Shown: piece after piece, positions 1-10,414 of the stretch | Numbering within the stretch: the stretch's first letter is position 1 | How the letters are laid out: every line of letters begins with the position of its first letter | Assembly (NCBI GenBank): GCA_036971715.1 | Contig: JAVHJL010000005.1 | Coordinates: forward strand, 496,001-560,000 | Source: Arthrobotrys musiformis | Taxonomy: Eukaryota > Ascomycota > Orbiliomycetes > Orbiliales > Orbiliaceae | Direction: 5' to 3' | Length of the DNA stretch: 64,000 nucleotides | Notes under the pieces: model-generated | What the model was told of the DNA's origin: nothing | Database searches by the model: none | Seen by the model: the letters and a program-made list of their open reading frames with translations, nothing else | Position numbers and translations under genes: made by a program

Positions 1-1786
1 AGATCCGCCGGTTGATCGGTGATCGTACGTGTATATATATATCGATGACTAGCATTGGCAATACGATTTAAGTTTTTAATTATCCAACATTGGTTGTACT
101 AACGTTCATAGTATCGCGGTATATCGATAACGGATAGTAAAGCAGGGACTAAACAGTACCTGGTAAGCCAGCCTTGTAGATGTCTGGTTTAGTGGGTAGG
201 ATCAATTCCGAGAGTGTCAAAGTGGGCCAGTACAGCCTGTAGCCTTTCAGATAGCCTAGTGTTTAGGGCGGGTTTCGACTTTCCGAACATAGTTTCCGCA
301 AAGTGTGCCATTGACGTTGGCGCCCCACAAACACCGAACGTGCAGATAAAAGTCCGAATGTATGATTACTATACACACAGCCCTTTGACAGCCTTGCACA
401 ATAGTGTATATCCCAATCGCTTGTATCCGCGCCTCATACACCTTCATTCAATATTCAATGGGTAAATTCCGTATCAGTTGCGGCACCCCATGCCCGTTCG
501 CAACCAAAGTTCTGGAGGCCCACCGTGAATCGGGATTATATTAGAATATATTATTATTAAATTCTAGTATATTTGCATATTAAGATTAAATCTTTTAAAT
601 ATTGCGCGGCGCAAAAACAGGTCCATGGCCATTAACTTTATAATTAAATTCCGGTTGTTCTCTTAGCAATGTCATCCGATGCAGTGTATTCGTAAGTATT
701 ACCATACTTAGCGCCGATTTTATAACCTAAAATGACATAAAGTCTCTGAGTTCTGTCCCTTCTAGTTAGCCTTGAGGCTAGAATGCAAAATGTCTTTTTG
801 AAGGGCTAAAGATTCATGGACTTATGCGGTCTTGTGGGCCTGCCGCGTGCCTACTAAAGGATAAAACAGTTAACTGGCCTCGCTGCTAGGAAATGCAAAA
901 ATAGAGGAGCCGAACAAGGATTTGGGTTATAATATTACCTTTATCGTTTTTTATTTTGTCTTTGATTTTATAGCACAGTTAGTTGCATCAGTAGTCAGAA
1001 AACATAAGCTGTCAACGTTCCAATGACCCGGCAGCTGCAGACTAACTATGACAAAAATGAAAAGGTACAAAATAGATCGAACTATTACATAAGTATGTAA
1101 TATCGACGATCCGATTTCGAGGGTATATGGACCCCGCTATGGATTGCCGTAACTGGTCAAGTATGAACGGATATCCGGGCCCCATGTTCGCTCGTGGGTA
1201 TAGCCTTCGCGCTTCGCACATTCGCACTCTGTTATAGAAACCAGATTTTCGATATTACACACACGCTAGCACTTCGCTTCGAGGCTAGGTAGATACGAAA
1301 GGATTCAGTTTCAAAACTAGTAAACTCGGTGTTTCGGTTCCGCACTGCGTCGATGGGTAAGAATATCCGTCTATCGATTATCTTAGCCAGAAATATCCCA
1401 AGTCGACCAGGTATATTCTCGGAATCTTGAGATCTTAGAAAGGTCGATATACCAATTATGCAGAAGAGCGTTTACATCGGGGATTTCACTATGGGGTTTA
1501 GGACTTCTTGGTCAGTACTCACGTGTAGGGTCCATTATTGAAAGTTAATCCTCTAACTTGGAGATGTATCGACGCCGTAGGGTCTATATAAACCTTGGCT
1601 CACGATCCCAATTACACACCTTTCTCGACCAGAGCGCACACATTCCTTCCATTGCTCATAGCCAACTTCACAGCCCCGACGGCATTGCATAGAGTACTCA
1701 CAGTCTTTCGTTTTACGATAACGATCTTTCGTCTTCAAACCCACCGCTCTTTTTAGATTCCCGCTGTCTACAACCCTATTCGCACA
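1..1786. other. AT-rich intergenic region, no gene seen
   Basis: No open frame here exceeds about 83 codons and none has recognisable protein motifs. The DNA is AT-rich with many TA steps and short palindromes, as in the other gaps of this window. The last 200 bases are probably the promoter and 5' leader of the gEgh16-like gene that starts at 1787. Confidence 0.6.
1584..1591 (+). promoter_or_regulatory. TATA-like box upstream of the gEgh16-like gene
   Basis: A CTATATAA-type sequence lies about 200 bases before the start codon and is followed by a C/T-rich leader. The position fits a core promoter for a gene with a long 5' leader, but no transcription start can be read from sequence. Confidence 0.3.
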
Positions 1787-2942
1787 ATGTATTCGAAAAT
1801 CTCCTCCCGTGCATTCGTTGCAGCCGTCCTATTCGGAGTTTTGCAACCGGTCTCCGCACATGTCCGTTTCGTCGACGTCGTCGGAAACCAAAACCCAAGC
1901 GCCCACGGTGAAAAACTCGGCCATCTTTCCTGGATCGAAGTGAAAGACCACGGACCAGGGCAATACCCCGCACAATGGGACACCACCGTTTTCAGCAACC
2001 CAATCCTCCCAGCCGTGGATTGGAGTCCTCATAAGAATTTCCCACGCTACTGGGTCGACGGAACCTGTGGTGCCTCCCTGCACAGCGAAAACGTTTACTA
2101 CATTGCAAACCCGCATCGTGATGGTGTGGCATGGGCACCACCTCATTTAGATCCTCATGGTCAGGCTATGGGAGACCATAGAAGCCTTAATTTCTTCATG
2201 GCCTCCATCCCCGTTCCAGCCTTCTTGGAAACAGCGGCTGAGACGGAGCAGAAGGCTTTGGCTGGTAAAATGGCAGAGGTTACTCCAGGTGGTTGGCTTG
2301 AGATTACAACCTTCCAAGTTAATGACGATGGTGCTGGGCCATTCAGGTAAAGATCCTTAATGCGTACTATACGGCTTTGAGAATCATAAAAGCTCTGTTT
2401 CTAATCCTTCTAATTAGATGCCGTATCGATGGAACCGCCACTGGTGCTCACTTTGGTAGTTGGATCGAAGTCATAAACCAACCACCCGGTGTCAAGGAAC
2501 ACTATTCCGTCCATCCAGCTACTAACGCCCAGACTCACAAGCTAAGGGTCAAAATCCCACAAGATGTTAAGTGTGAAGTGAAGGCCGGCAAATATCAAAA
2601 TATTTGTGTGATGAGATGTGAAAACTACGCCGTACGGACCCCAACTTGTCAATTCCTACCCTCAAGTTATCGTACCTGCTAACGTGCATTTTGATATAGG
2701 TTAACGGACCATTCGGTGGTTGCATTCCATTCAACGTCGTTTATCCAAAGAAGGCCGATGCCCCAGTGCCTAAGAAGATCGAGAAGAAGCCAGCCAAGCC
2801 TGTCAAGGGAAATCCAGGATATGATGTCAGCGAAAACACCTATGCGGAGATTGACTACGGCAAGGGCTATAGAAAGAGAGGCCTCGAGCAAAAGAAGGTC
2901 AGGCGTGAGAGCATTGCCAAGGAGGCTCAAGAAGAAGACTAA
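1787..2942 (+). CDS. gEgh16/Mas1-family secreted protein (DUF3129)
   Basis: Three exons, 1787-2346, 2418-2631 and 2700-2942, give 338 residues; both introns (71 and 68 bases) are GT-AG and the second has a CTAAC branch site. Residues 1-24 are a signal peptide with a V-S-A cleavage site. The family hallmark is visible near residue 250: I-C-V-M-R-C-E-N followed, across the second intron, by G-P-F-G-G-C. Powdery mildew gEgh16 and Magnaporthe Gas1/Mas proteins share it; they are secreted during infection structure formation. The mature protein would begin with His25. The last 55 residues are rich in Lys, Arg and Glu and look disordered. The role is probably extracellular and may involve cell-wall polymers or host contact. 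Family assignment is firm; biochemical function is inference. Confidence 0.88.
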
Positions 2943-3823
2943 GTGGAGGACTGTCCGGTGCGGTGGATACCATGGATTGCAACATATCCAACTTGACGAT
3001 TTGACGATTTGACGATATCATGGCCCCATAAGATTATGTTCTTTACGATTATATATATGTTCATGGATATGCTATAGATATAAGCCAGATTTTACAAGAG
3101 CTAGAGTTAGCTAGCCGCTAACGTTATAACTGGTATGGCAAAGAGTCACTCTTTGGGCCATAATAGATATTCCAAATTCTAGACTAGAGTTCCACAATTA
3201 ATCCACGAATTTAACATAGATTTGAATAGACGCTACTTCATTTAACTCGCGAATACATAATTGGTATATGGCTGTAAGCAATTAAACCACTATACACTGT
3301 TTGTGGTGAACTTTCACCACTTAACCAAGCATTGCATTGCATTGGCTCTATATTCGAGTCGCTTGACAGAAGTTTAAGGCAGCTGCAGCGCTCGCGCGAG
3401 CAAACCCGGTTTACGTAAACTCCGACCCGACAAAAAGTCGCCCAATGGATCCTTCACTCCTCACATTCCCGATGCAAAAAGTTTGAAAGCTCAACTTTAA
3501 GCTAAGCTACCCCTGTTTTCCCCATTGCGAGAACCTTCGAACACACAGCAAAAGCTCTACAACATCTCGGGGTTCGTTCTGCTATATAAAGTCTCTCGAC
3601 CGCGGTAACTTCGAGTGTATCTTGGACCACCGATCAAACCAAATTTCCTGCGCCCGCTTTTTAAACCAGTTCAAGGTATTGGGACCCGGACTCCGAGCTT
3701 CTACTCGACTCCTTTGAAGCTTTCCTGTGCAGCTGCAGGGACCCGACCAGCGAAGTGCTGCGACGAAAATACCACACTCTCAACGCATAGTTCCGAATAT
3801 CGGATATATATATAACCGTCACA
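2943..3823. other. Intergenic region with short tandem repeat
   Basis: No coding frame is supported. A perfect triple copy of the 8-mer TTGACGAT lies at 2993-3016, just after the gEgh16-like stop codon. The 3' half, from about 3400, is more GC-rich and is likely promoter and leader of the aminotransferase. Confidence 0.5.
2993..3016. repeat. TTGACGAT x3 tandem repeat
   Basis: Three perfect copies of TTGACGAT directly follow one another, about 50 bases after the stop codon of the gEgh16-like gene, so they probably lie in its 3' UTR. Confidence 0.85.
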
Positions 3824-5185
3824 ATGGTCTACATCAGACCGTTCAACGTTGAACAAGTACGCTTCCCATATCAAATTTATATATATTTTTTGTACAGAAC
3901 TCCAAATTTACACAGGAATCTAGTGGATGGACAAATATGAAACAAAATGCACCAACAATATCGCCGAAACCTGCTGCGACTCCGTCTCCCTCGCGGAACT
4001 CATATCTTTGACCTCAAACACCAATCATTCCCACACCGAAACCCCATTGATGCTCTCTCTATCTAAAAAACGAGTTCGTCCCACCCTTCTTAGATGTAAA
4101 ACCAAAACGTAAGACCTAGGAACTAACGAAATGGCACCCACAAGCTGGACTACGGCCACATCCGCGGCTCCCCCACTCTCCTAACAAACATCTCAACTCT
4201 CTACTCCAACCCATCAAACCCATTCCCCTTCTCCCAGATCCTCATAACCCCAGGCGCAATCGCCGCAAACTTCTTAGTATTCTACACCCTCGTCCACCCT
4301 TCTCACCATGTAATTTGCATCCACCCGACCTACCAACAACTCCACACCGTCCCCGCATCCCTGGGCGCCTCAGTCTCGCTTTGGAAACTGCAAGAAACCG
4401 AAACAAGCTGGACCGCCGACATTGAAGACTTAAAATCCCTAATCGTCCCCGGGGCAACAAAACTCCTGGTATTGAATAACCCCAACAACCCAACCGGCGC
4501 CGTCCTCCCGTTGGAAACCCTGATGGAAGTCAGGCGTTTGGCGGAGAAGTACGATATAACGGTGCTAAGCGACGAAGTTTACTCACCTATCTTCCATTCC
4601 TCGAGTGATCCGCCGCCGCCGTCGTTTTTGACGCTTGGTTATAAGAATACCATCGTCACGGGGTCGTTATCGAAGGCGTACAGTCTGGCTGGTATCAGGG
4701 TCGGATGGATCGCTTCCAATAATCCGGATATTATAGAAGTACTCGCCCAGGCGAGGGATTATAACACAATCTCTGTATCACAACTGGATGATACGGTAGC
4801 CGCCTACGCTCTCTCCCCAACCGTGAAGAGAGCTCTAGTGAAGCGGAACATCGACCTCTGCGAACGGAATCTAGAGATCCTAGACACATTCGTAAAAAAA
4901 TACCCAAATAACATGAGTTATATAAAACCCGTCAGCGGGACGACGGCATTCGTGAAGTTTTTGAACCCGAGGAGCGGGAAGGTCGTCGATGATGTTAGGT
5001 TTTGCGAGGCGTTGATTAGGGATACTGGGGTTTTGTTCGTGCCTGGTGGGCATTGTTTTGGGGTCGATGAGGGGGAGTTTAAGGGGTATGTGAGGATTGG
5101 GTATGCTTGCTCGACGGATAGTTTGAGGTTTGGGCTGATGAAGGTTGAGGCTTGGATTGAGGGTGGTGGGATGGACTTTGTCTAG
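3824..5185 (+). CDS. PLP-dependent aminotransferase, class I/II (fold type I)
   Basis: Exons 3824-3856, 3924-4073 and 4145-5185 give 407 residues. The introns are 67 and 71 bases; the second uses a less usual GTTCGT donor but has a good CTAAC branch site and is the split that keeps frame. The substrate and cofactor motifs are clear: N-N-P-N-N-P-T-G around residue 172, S-D-E-V-Y near 204, the Schiff-base lysine in S-L-S-K-A-Y near 238, and the carboxylate-binding arginine in V-R-I-G-Y near 378. The N-terminal P-F-x-V-E-Q-W-M-D-K-Y-E block is typical of fungal aminotransferases annotated as capreomycidine synthase-like. It would transfer an amino group between an amino acid and a keto acid; the substrate cannot be told from sequence. 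No signal or targeting peptide is seen, so it is probably cytosolic. Confidence 0.87.
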
Positions 5186-5611
5186 GTATACCCTCGTACA
5201 CAGGGGGTACGCGCACACAGACCTCGCGATCGTGGGAATAGGTTTTCTATATACGGCTGAGTTACTAAGGAGTGGAGAGAGGGCTTAATGATTGATTTGC
5301 TTTGGTAGTTCATTTGATAATTATAATAGTTCGCTTAGACGAAATAGAATCGCCCATCTAATAGAAAGAGCACCCTTTGCGAAACAGTAAACGCCACGCC
5401 ATGATAACAGTGTAGTCGAAAGCAACAGACGGCGTAGTTGAAGAAGCAGAGTAAGAGAAAAACGCCTGCAAATGCACATTCAGCTCGCTATAATTGCATA
5501 AGAGAAAAAATAAAACCTCTGCTATTCACGAATCCTCCGCCGTAAAAACAAAGATTGTCGAGGTAAAAGAAATAATCAGAAAGAGTCCAGATATTCAATC
5601 AAAACCTCCCA
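5186..5611. other. Intergenic region, no gene seen
   Basis: A short gap between the convergent aminotransferase and the orphan exon. It holds the likely 3' UTRs of both and nothing else recognisable. Confidence 0.5.
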
Positions 5612-5803
5612 CTATTGTTGCCCATCCCTTGCTTCTCCAGGCTGCTGGGCAGCCCTGGCTACCATCAACCTGACCCTTTCGAGGCGTGTGAGTTCCGTCT
5701 GTTGCAATAATTGGACGACACGACGGTTTAGCTCCTCCACGCGGGCAAGGTACTCCTCCGGAAGTTCACCCTCTGCCATTTCCTCGCCCTTTATCCTTGG
5801 GTC
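5612..5803 (-). CDS. Terminal exon of an unresolved small coiled-coil protein
   Basis: On the minus strand a 64-codon open exon runs from a good acceptor (CAACTAAC branch site, then TACCAG at 5809-5804) to a TAG at 5612. Its sequence has no low-complexity bias and reads as an amphipathic helix: P-E-E-Y-L-A-R-V-E-E-L-N-R-R-V-V-Q-L-L, with heptad Leu/Val spacing. If translation began at the internal ATG (5779) the product would be 55 residues. Upstream exons could not be linked with confidence; an acidic open frame at 6133-6402 is a candidate, and a short open stretch near 5830-5870 another. The product is not recognised. It lies downstream of apc11 on the same strand. Confidence 0.35.
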   Translation of the reverse strand, partial: DPRIKGEEMAEGELPEEYLARVEELNRRVVQLLQQTELTRLERVRLMVARAAQQPGEARDGQQ

Positions 5804-6402
5804 CTGGTATTGCCGTTAGTTGACGAGTTAGCGAACGAATTCGGTGCATCCGCCTCAGCGACTTGAGCCTATGGGTAGGTAAGGGGGATTAGATAAGGTA
5901 GACGAATAAGGGCTTCAAGTAAATAGAGTCGGTGGGAATAGGAATGGCATCGAAAGAAAAAGAGGTAGAAAGGAAACATCCAAGAAAGAACGAAGTAAAC
6001 TAAAGGGGTGGAAACGGAAGTCCACTGCCACAGGAGTAAGAACGAAAGAGAAAGAGAACAGAAATATAAAATAGCCAAAAGGAGGGTCCAGGTCCGGTGT
6101 TAGTGTCCAAATCCAGATCCAAGTCCAGGCTTTCAGGTCTCCGGTCCCGCATTAGGTTCTCCGTCGAATTGCAACTGAGGATCAATCAAATCGCCACCCT
6201 CTTGATCAGGCAAAAAGCCGCCGAAAACGAGCCCTTCACGAGCCCCTCGGTCAGCCCTAACAACTTCCGCTTCCTCCTGAAACTCCGGCTCCGGCGTGGG
6301 ATCTGGTGCAACAGGCGTAGGGTTCCAAAGCAAAACCGAATCTCTAGTCATATGAACGACAGGGAAAGCAAGCGACGTAGGAAAAACGGTGGTAGGAGCG
6401 GA

Positions 6403-6802
6403 CTAAGCGGCTACCTCGAACTTCTGACGACACATTGGGCACAACCCCTTAGCGGATTCTTGGTTGATCCAGGAAAGGATGCAGTGCTATAAAATCCGTA
6501 TTAGCGATTCAGGTCCGTCTATAACCTGTGTAATGAAGAGGGTGACTTACCAAGTGGAAAGAATGTTGACATTTTCCGACGACTAAATCAACACTCGTAT
6601 TAGCATTAATTCCCAATGTAAAAAGGCATACAGAGGAGTTAGGTAGGTTGATATACGTACTCAAAGGACAGTCATCGCCTGGGTACTTGCAGTTTGGGCA
6701 GCAGCCGTCAAAATCGACGCGGCAGATACCACAAACCTCATCTTCTGGCATATCCCAGCGCCAGGTAGCGACGGCGTGCCATTCCTTGATCTTGACCTTC
6801 AT
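6403..6802 (-). CDS. apc11: Anaphase-promoting complex subunit 11 (RING-H2 E3 subunit)
   Basis: Exons in transcript order are 6802-6661, 6582-6551 and 6486-6403, giving 85 residues. The start M-K-V-K-I-K-E-W matches the conserved Apc11 N terminus, so the longer in-frame ATG at 6952 is rejected. The protein is one RING-H2 domain: C24-x2-C27, C35-x2-C38, C45, C52-x-H54 and later H59/C60, and C74-x2-C77. Apc11 recruits the ubiquitin-loaded E2 and, with the cullin Apc2, forms the catalytic core of APC/C, which ubiquitinates securin and cyclins in mitosis. Length and W-R-W-D-M-P-E-D-E-V-C-G-I-C segment fit the family closely. The frame after the TAG stop stays open for 89 more codons, which is unusual (see findings). 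Promoter is probably shared with the 7.0-7.5 kb gap. Confidence 0.94.
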
Positions 6803-7525
6803 TTTGGCTCTTGCTTTCGTGTGGTTGCGATTTGCTTTTGGTTCTTGTTTGTGTAGTTCGACTGATGTTCGTGATATCGATAGCTTGAGGGAGAGGAGAG
6901 AGGAGGAAGAGGAAGAGGGAGGTGTAGGCTGGGAGGGACTGGTATTCCACAACGGGTGACGCAGCCGTACAACACGACGAATCTGTGGTTCGCTTTAGGC
7001 TGGAGCCCAAGAGGGTATATATACGGTAGAGTAATGATGCGTAGGTAGACGTCAATGGACAGAGGGGATGGGACCAGAGCCGCAGCTGTAGCTGTAGCTA
7101 GGTTTGCGGTTGACGTTGGATGGTCAAGCGTGGTGTTGTTGCGCGTGGTCAGCTTTATAGCTCGTGTTGCCAACGCCCTTTCACACCACGCACTGCACAT
7201 GGAGCATCAACGTATATTAACGTATCAACTGGCCTTGAGACTAGAGTATTAAGAGCTATGGGCTCGGGATTTTTTAAGACTACTAGCTACTGGTTACTAT
7301 TTTTGAATCTGGTTCGGAAATCTATTGCTGGGTATTGAATTAAACGCATCTTTCCAAGGAAGAGGTCAAGCATATCGTTGTCTGAACACCTATTAATCCA
7401 CAAGGAAGAAATCCATTCCATTCAATCCACCCGTGTGCCCACCTGTGGCCTAGTGACATACTAGAGGAACCACTCATATATATCGTGCAACCGATGGACC
7501 TCGAGATCCAATGCGGATCTGGCTA
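6803..7525. other. Intergenic region between apc11 and the epimerase gene
   Basis: Holds the apc11 promoter and leader (pyrimidine-rich on the minus strand) and the 3' end of the epimerase transcript. Small open frames here are not supported by any motif. Confidence 0.5.
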
Positions 7526-8573
7526 TTACAAGTGAGCCTTGTGGGTAACTCCACCCTCCCACGTCGACTGTGGTTCCAAGGTCTGCCACTGCGCTACACT
7601 CCCAGCTTCTACACACACCATATTCTTATACCCTTCCTTCGGCTGCCAGTCTCCAATCTTCTCCACGCCATCACTGTACGGATTCCACAATACAACATCC
7701 TCCAATCCGGTCTTTGTAACCGTATACAATGGCTTATCACCTTCCGAAACCGTGATCGCGTCTGGTGCAGACTTGTATACTCTGTCCGTTTGACTTGTGA
7801 TCTTGATGACTTCGGACGATTCTTGGTGTTCGGTACCACCGAGGGTTTTGTCGCGGTAGGTAAGGCTGTTGAGGCCCTGGACTCCGATTGTCGAGACGTC
7901 CTATTTTTGTTGTTGAAAAGAATACATTAGCAACCTCTTCCAGACATATTTCACTTCTTTCTAGAAGTATGCGTAAATAAAAGTATATGACGGGAAAGCA
8001 TACCGGTATCCGCAAGTATGTGTGGAACAAAACGTTAAAGTCGAACGCCCCGCTACCAGAATTCTGCACCACTATCTTGGTCTCCAAACTACTCTCCCTC
8101 AGAGTAACAGAATAAATCAATCCGAAATCATAAGCCCACTTTGCTTTGGTTTCCCCATCCAGACTATCGGGCGAAAGTCCAAAGTCGACGCGAACGCTGC
8201 CTTCTTCATCTTCGGCACGGCCGAGAAGATTCCATTTGCTGGTTCTCGCGAAACCATGTTGAGGTAGACTTTCGACGGGTGTTCCAGCTGGTGGGGGCCC
8301 GAAGACGGGGAATACGAGTGGGATACCGCCACGGACGGCCTTGGATCCGTCGAGTGCAGATGCTTCGGAGAGCCAGAGGAGTTCGCGGTCTTTGATCTTC
8401 CAGGAAACAACAGTGGCACCGTATAAGAGAACTTTAGCAGACGCGCCGGAGGGTAAAGATAGAAGAACGGATTGAGAGTCCTCGGCAATTTGGATGGAAC
8501 CGTGGGAGGAGGACTCTTTGGACGCAGCGGAGCCAATATCGAGAATGCTCGGCTTTCTCTTTTGAGTTGCCAT
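7526..8573 (-). CDS. Glucose-6-phosphate 1-epimerase (aldose-epimerase family)
   Basis: Two exons, 8573-8004 and 7900-7526, join in phase 0 across a 103-base intron to give 314 residues, close to yeast YMR099C in size. It interconverts the alpha and beta anomers of glucose-6-phosphate (EC 5.1.3.15) in the cytosol. Key family features are present: the Y-G-A-T-V-V-S-W strand, G-G-I-P-L-V-F-P near residue 82, the catalytic-region histidine in Q-H-G-F-A-R (His106), the second histidine in L-F-H-T-Y-L (His184), and the general-base glutamate in C-V-E-A-G (Glu288). The intron falls directly after T-Y-L-R-I-P. Reading through the intron gives an unrelated tail, so splicing is needed. No targeting signal is seen. 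Confidence 0.92.
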
Positions 8574-9254
8574 TTTTGTTTCCCCTTATTCTTCTTCTGG
8601 TGGAACTTGTGATAAAGGTACGAGGAATGGTAAATTGCGATTACACAGGCACCAATTGATGGGAAAGTGGATTTGGGATTGGCAAAGGTGGGTGTTCTTG
8701 GGAGGATTTAAATAGGAATGAGGTTACGAGCTGGAGCTGAGATATGAAGTCATGTTGTAAAGCGGGGCGTGGGGCCACACCGTGTTTGCGTTGTTCGATG
8801 AGCCCCGCTCTGTGCCGCCGCCTCACGGGCCCCAAAGCGCTTCGAGAATAGAAGATACTATAGATATCACTAATCGACCTAAATATAATTATAAATCAAC
8901 CAATAGGTCGAGTCGGGGCACTACGGGATCGAAAGGTTGCTGTTTGCTTGAGATATCAAGATGCATTCATCATGTTTGAACCAGCTAGCTACTAATGCTG
9001 CATGCTGATGCATACAAGAGAGAGAGGCTAATGACAGTTCCCGGGGCCCAATATCCCGCGTCAGAAGCCGTAGAGTATTCATGAATGAAGGATGATCGAT
9101 GCAAAGACCATATTATCCAAATCCCCCTTCCTCATTACTCCACAAAAAAAAAGTTAAAAAAGAGAGAGGGCGACCCTTCCAGACACCAAAAACACTAAGA
9201 TCGAAAAGACATAAAGGAAGAGTGAAACTTTTTATTTATTTGAGTCGCACATTC
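8574..9254. other. Intergenic region, no gene seen
   Basis: Contains the promoter and 5' leader of the epimerase and the 3' UTR of the peroxiredoxin gene. No coding signal found. Confidence 0.5.
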
Positions 9255-10414
9255 TTAAGCCTGGAAGCCACCAGCGGAGGTCTTCTCGTGAGCCAAGGGG
9301 GTGAATCTGAGGTATGGCTTAACGATCTTGATCTCTGGCCAGATCTTGACGGCATCCTCAGTCTTGACTGGTGGAGCGACGATGACATCATCACCAGGAG
9401 TCCAGTTGATTGGAGTGGTGACTCTGTACTTGTCACCGGTCTGCAAGCTGTCGACGACACGGAGGACCTCAGCGGAGTTTCGGCCGGTGGAGGCTGGGTA
9501 GGAGAGGATGAGACGGATGGTCTTCTTTGGGTCGATGATGAAGACAGAGCGGATGGTGAAAGCAATGCCCTTGGAGTCGACGTTCTATTTGCGTTGTTAG
9601 CGTGTCTTTTTTTCTTGTTTCTTGCCTTGTCAAGTGTATGTCAAAAGTCAAGTGTCAAGTGTCGAGCTCTATAGACGGGAGCTGCCATGAACCCGAAACG
9701 AAAAAAAAGAAAAAGAAAAAAGACAAGGGTACAAAAGGTAGCAGATGACACCCGCCAAGCTGAGCCGGGAAGCTCGACAGAGCAGGTGCGATTATGGCAG
9801 TGGGTAACAGATGATAGTACAAGTTCCAAGGATTATACAGCTGAAGGCTGTGTTTCAGAGAGAAGGGTTGTCTTACGGTAGTATCCTGGTAGTCAAGCAT
9901 GTCATAGGCGTAGGCAACCTTTCGTTCCTTGTCACCAATGATTGGGAAAGTAAGGGTGCTGCCGGTGACCTCGTCGATGTCCTTGATCCATCCACCGTGG
10001 GACTCGATGGTATTGGCAGAGAGACCAATCAACTTGACACCACGTTTGGCGAACTCTGGCTCCAACTTGGCGAAGGCGCCCAACTCGGTGGTGCAGACTG
10101 GGGTGTAGTCTACGGGGTATCTATCAGTACTTGTACTGGTGGCTATTACATTACTAGGAGGAGGAGAAGTTAAGCATACCCTCTGGATGGGAGAAGAGAA
10201 CGACCCAGTTGTCACCAATGAACTCATGGAAGTCAATGGGGCCCTGTAGTCGATAGAACATTAGTTATACACCCACTCAACTATCGTCCTCTCTCGAGGT
10301 CTCGAGGAGACACGTAGATAGTGAGAGGTAGGGAATACGCACCTGAGTGGTCTCGGCCTTGAAATTTGGAGCAATGCTTCCGAGGCGGAGTCTTGGAGCT
10401 TCTTCAGTAGACAT
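9255..10414 (-). CDS. 1-Cys peroxiredoxin (Prx6/Prx1 type)
   Basis: Exons in transcript order: 10414-10343, 10243-10180, 10109-9877, 9584-9255; 232 residues. The enzyme reduces hydrogen peroxide and alkyl peroxides by a single cysteine. The active-site block P-E-D-Y-T-P-V-C-T-T-E puts the peroxidatic cysteine at residue 51, and the reconstructed protein has no other cysteine, as expected for the 1-Cys class. The downstream S-A-N-T-I-E-S-H and F-P-I-I-G-D segments and the long C-terminal domain with G-D-K-Y-R-V-T-T-P-x-N-W-x-P-G-D-D-V are typical. The exon that completes P-E-D splits the aspartate codon. Intron 3 is 292 bases, much longer than other introns here, and carries a short tandem repeat. 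No mitochondrial presequence is seen, so it is probably cytosolic. Confidence 0.94.
9629..9662. repeat. GTCAAGTGT short repeat in peroxiredoxin intron 3
   Basis: Three perfect copies of the 9-mer GTCAAGTGT start at 9629, 9647 and 9654, the last two overlapping by two bases. They lie near the 3' end of the unusually long intron. Confidence 0.7.

Noticed and set aside
6000..6185. Minus-strand frame with a hydrophobic segment between apc11 and the orphan exon
   Set aside because: It overlaps another frame, has D-L-D-L-D-L repeat bias and no splice sites that join it to the orphan exon.
9099..9674. 191-codon plus-strand frame
   Set aside because: It is antisense to the last exon and intron of the peroxiredoxin gene and has no motif of its own.
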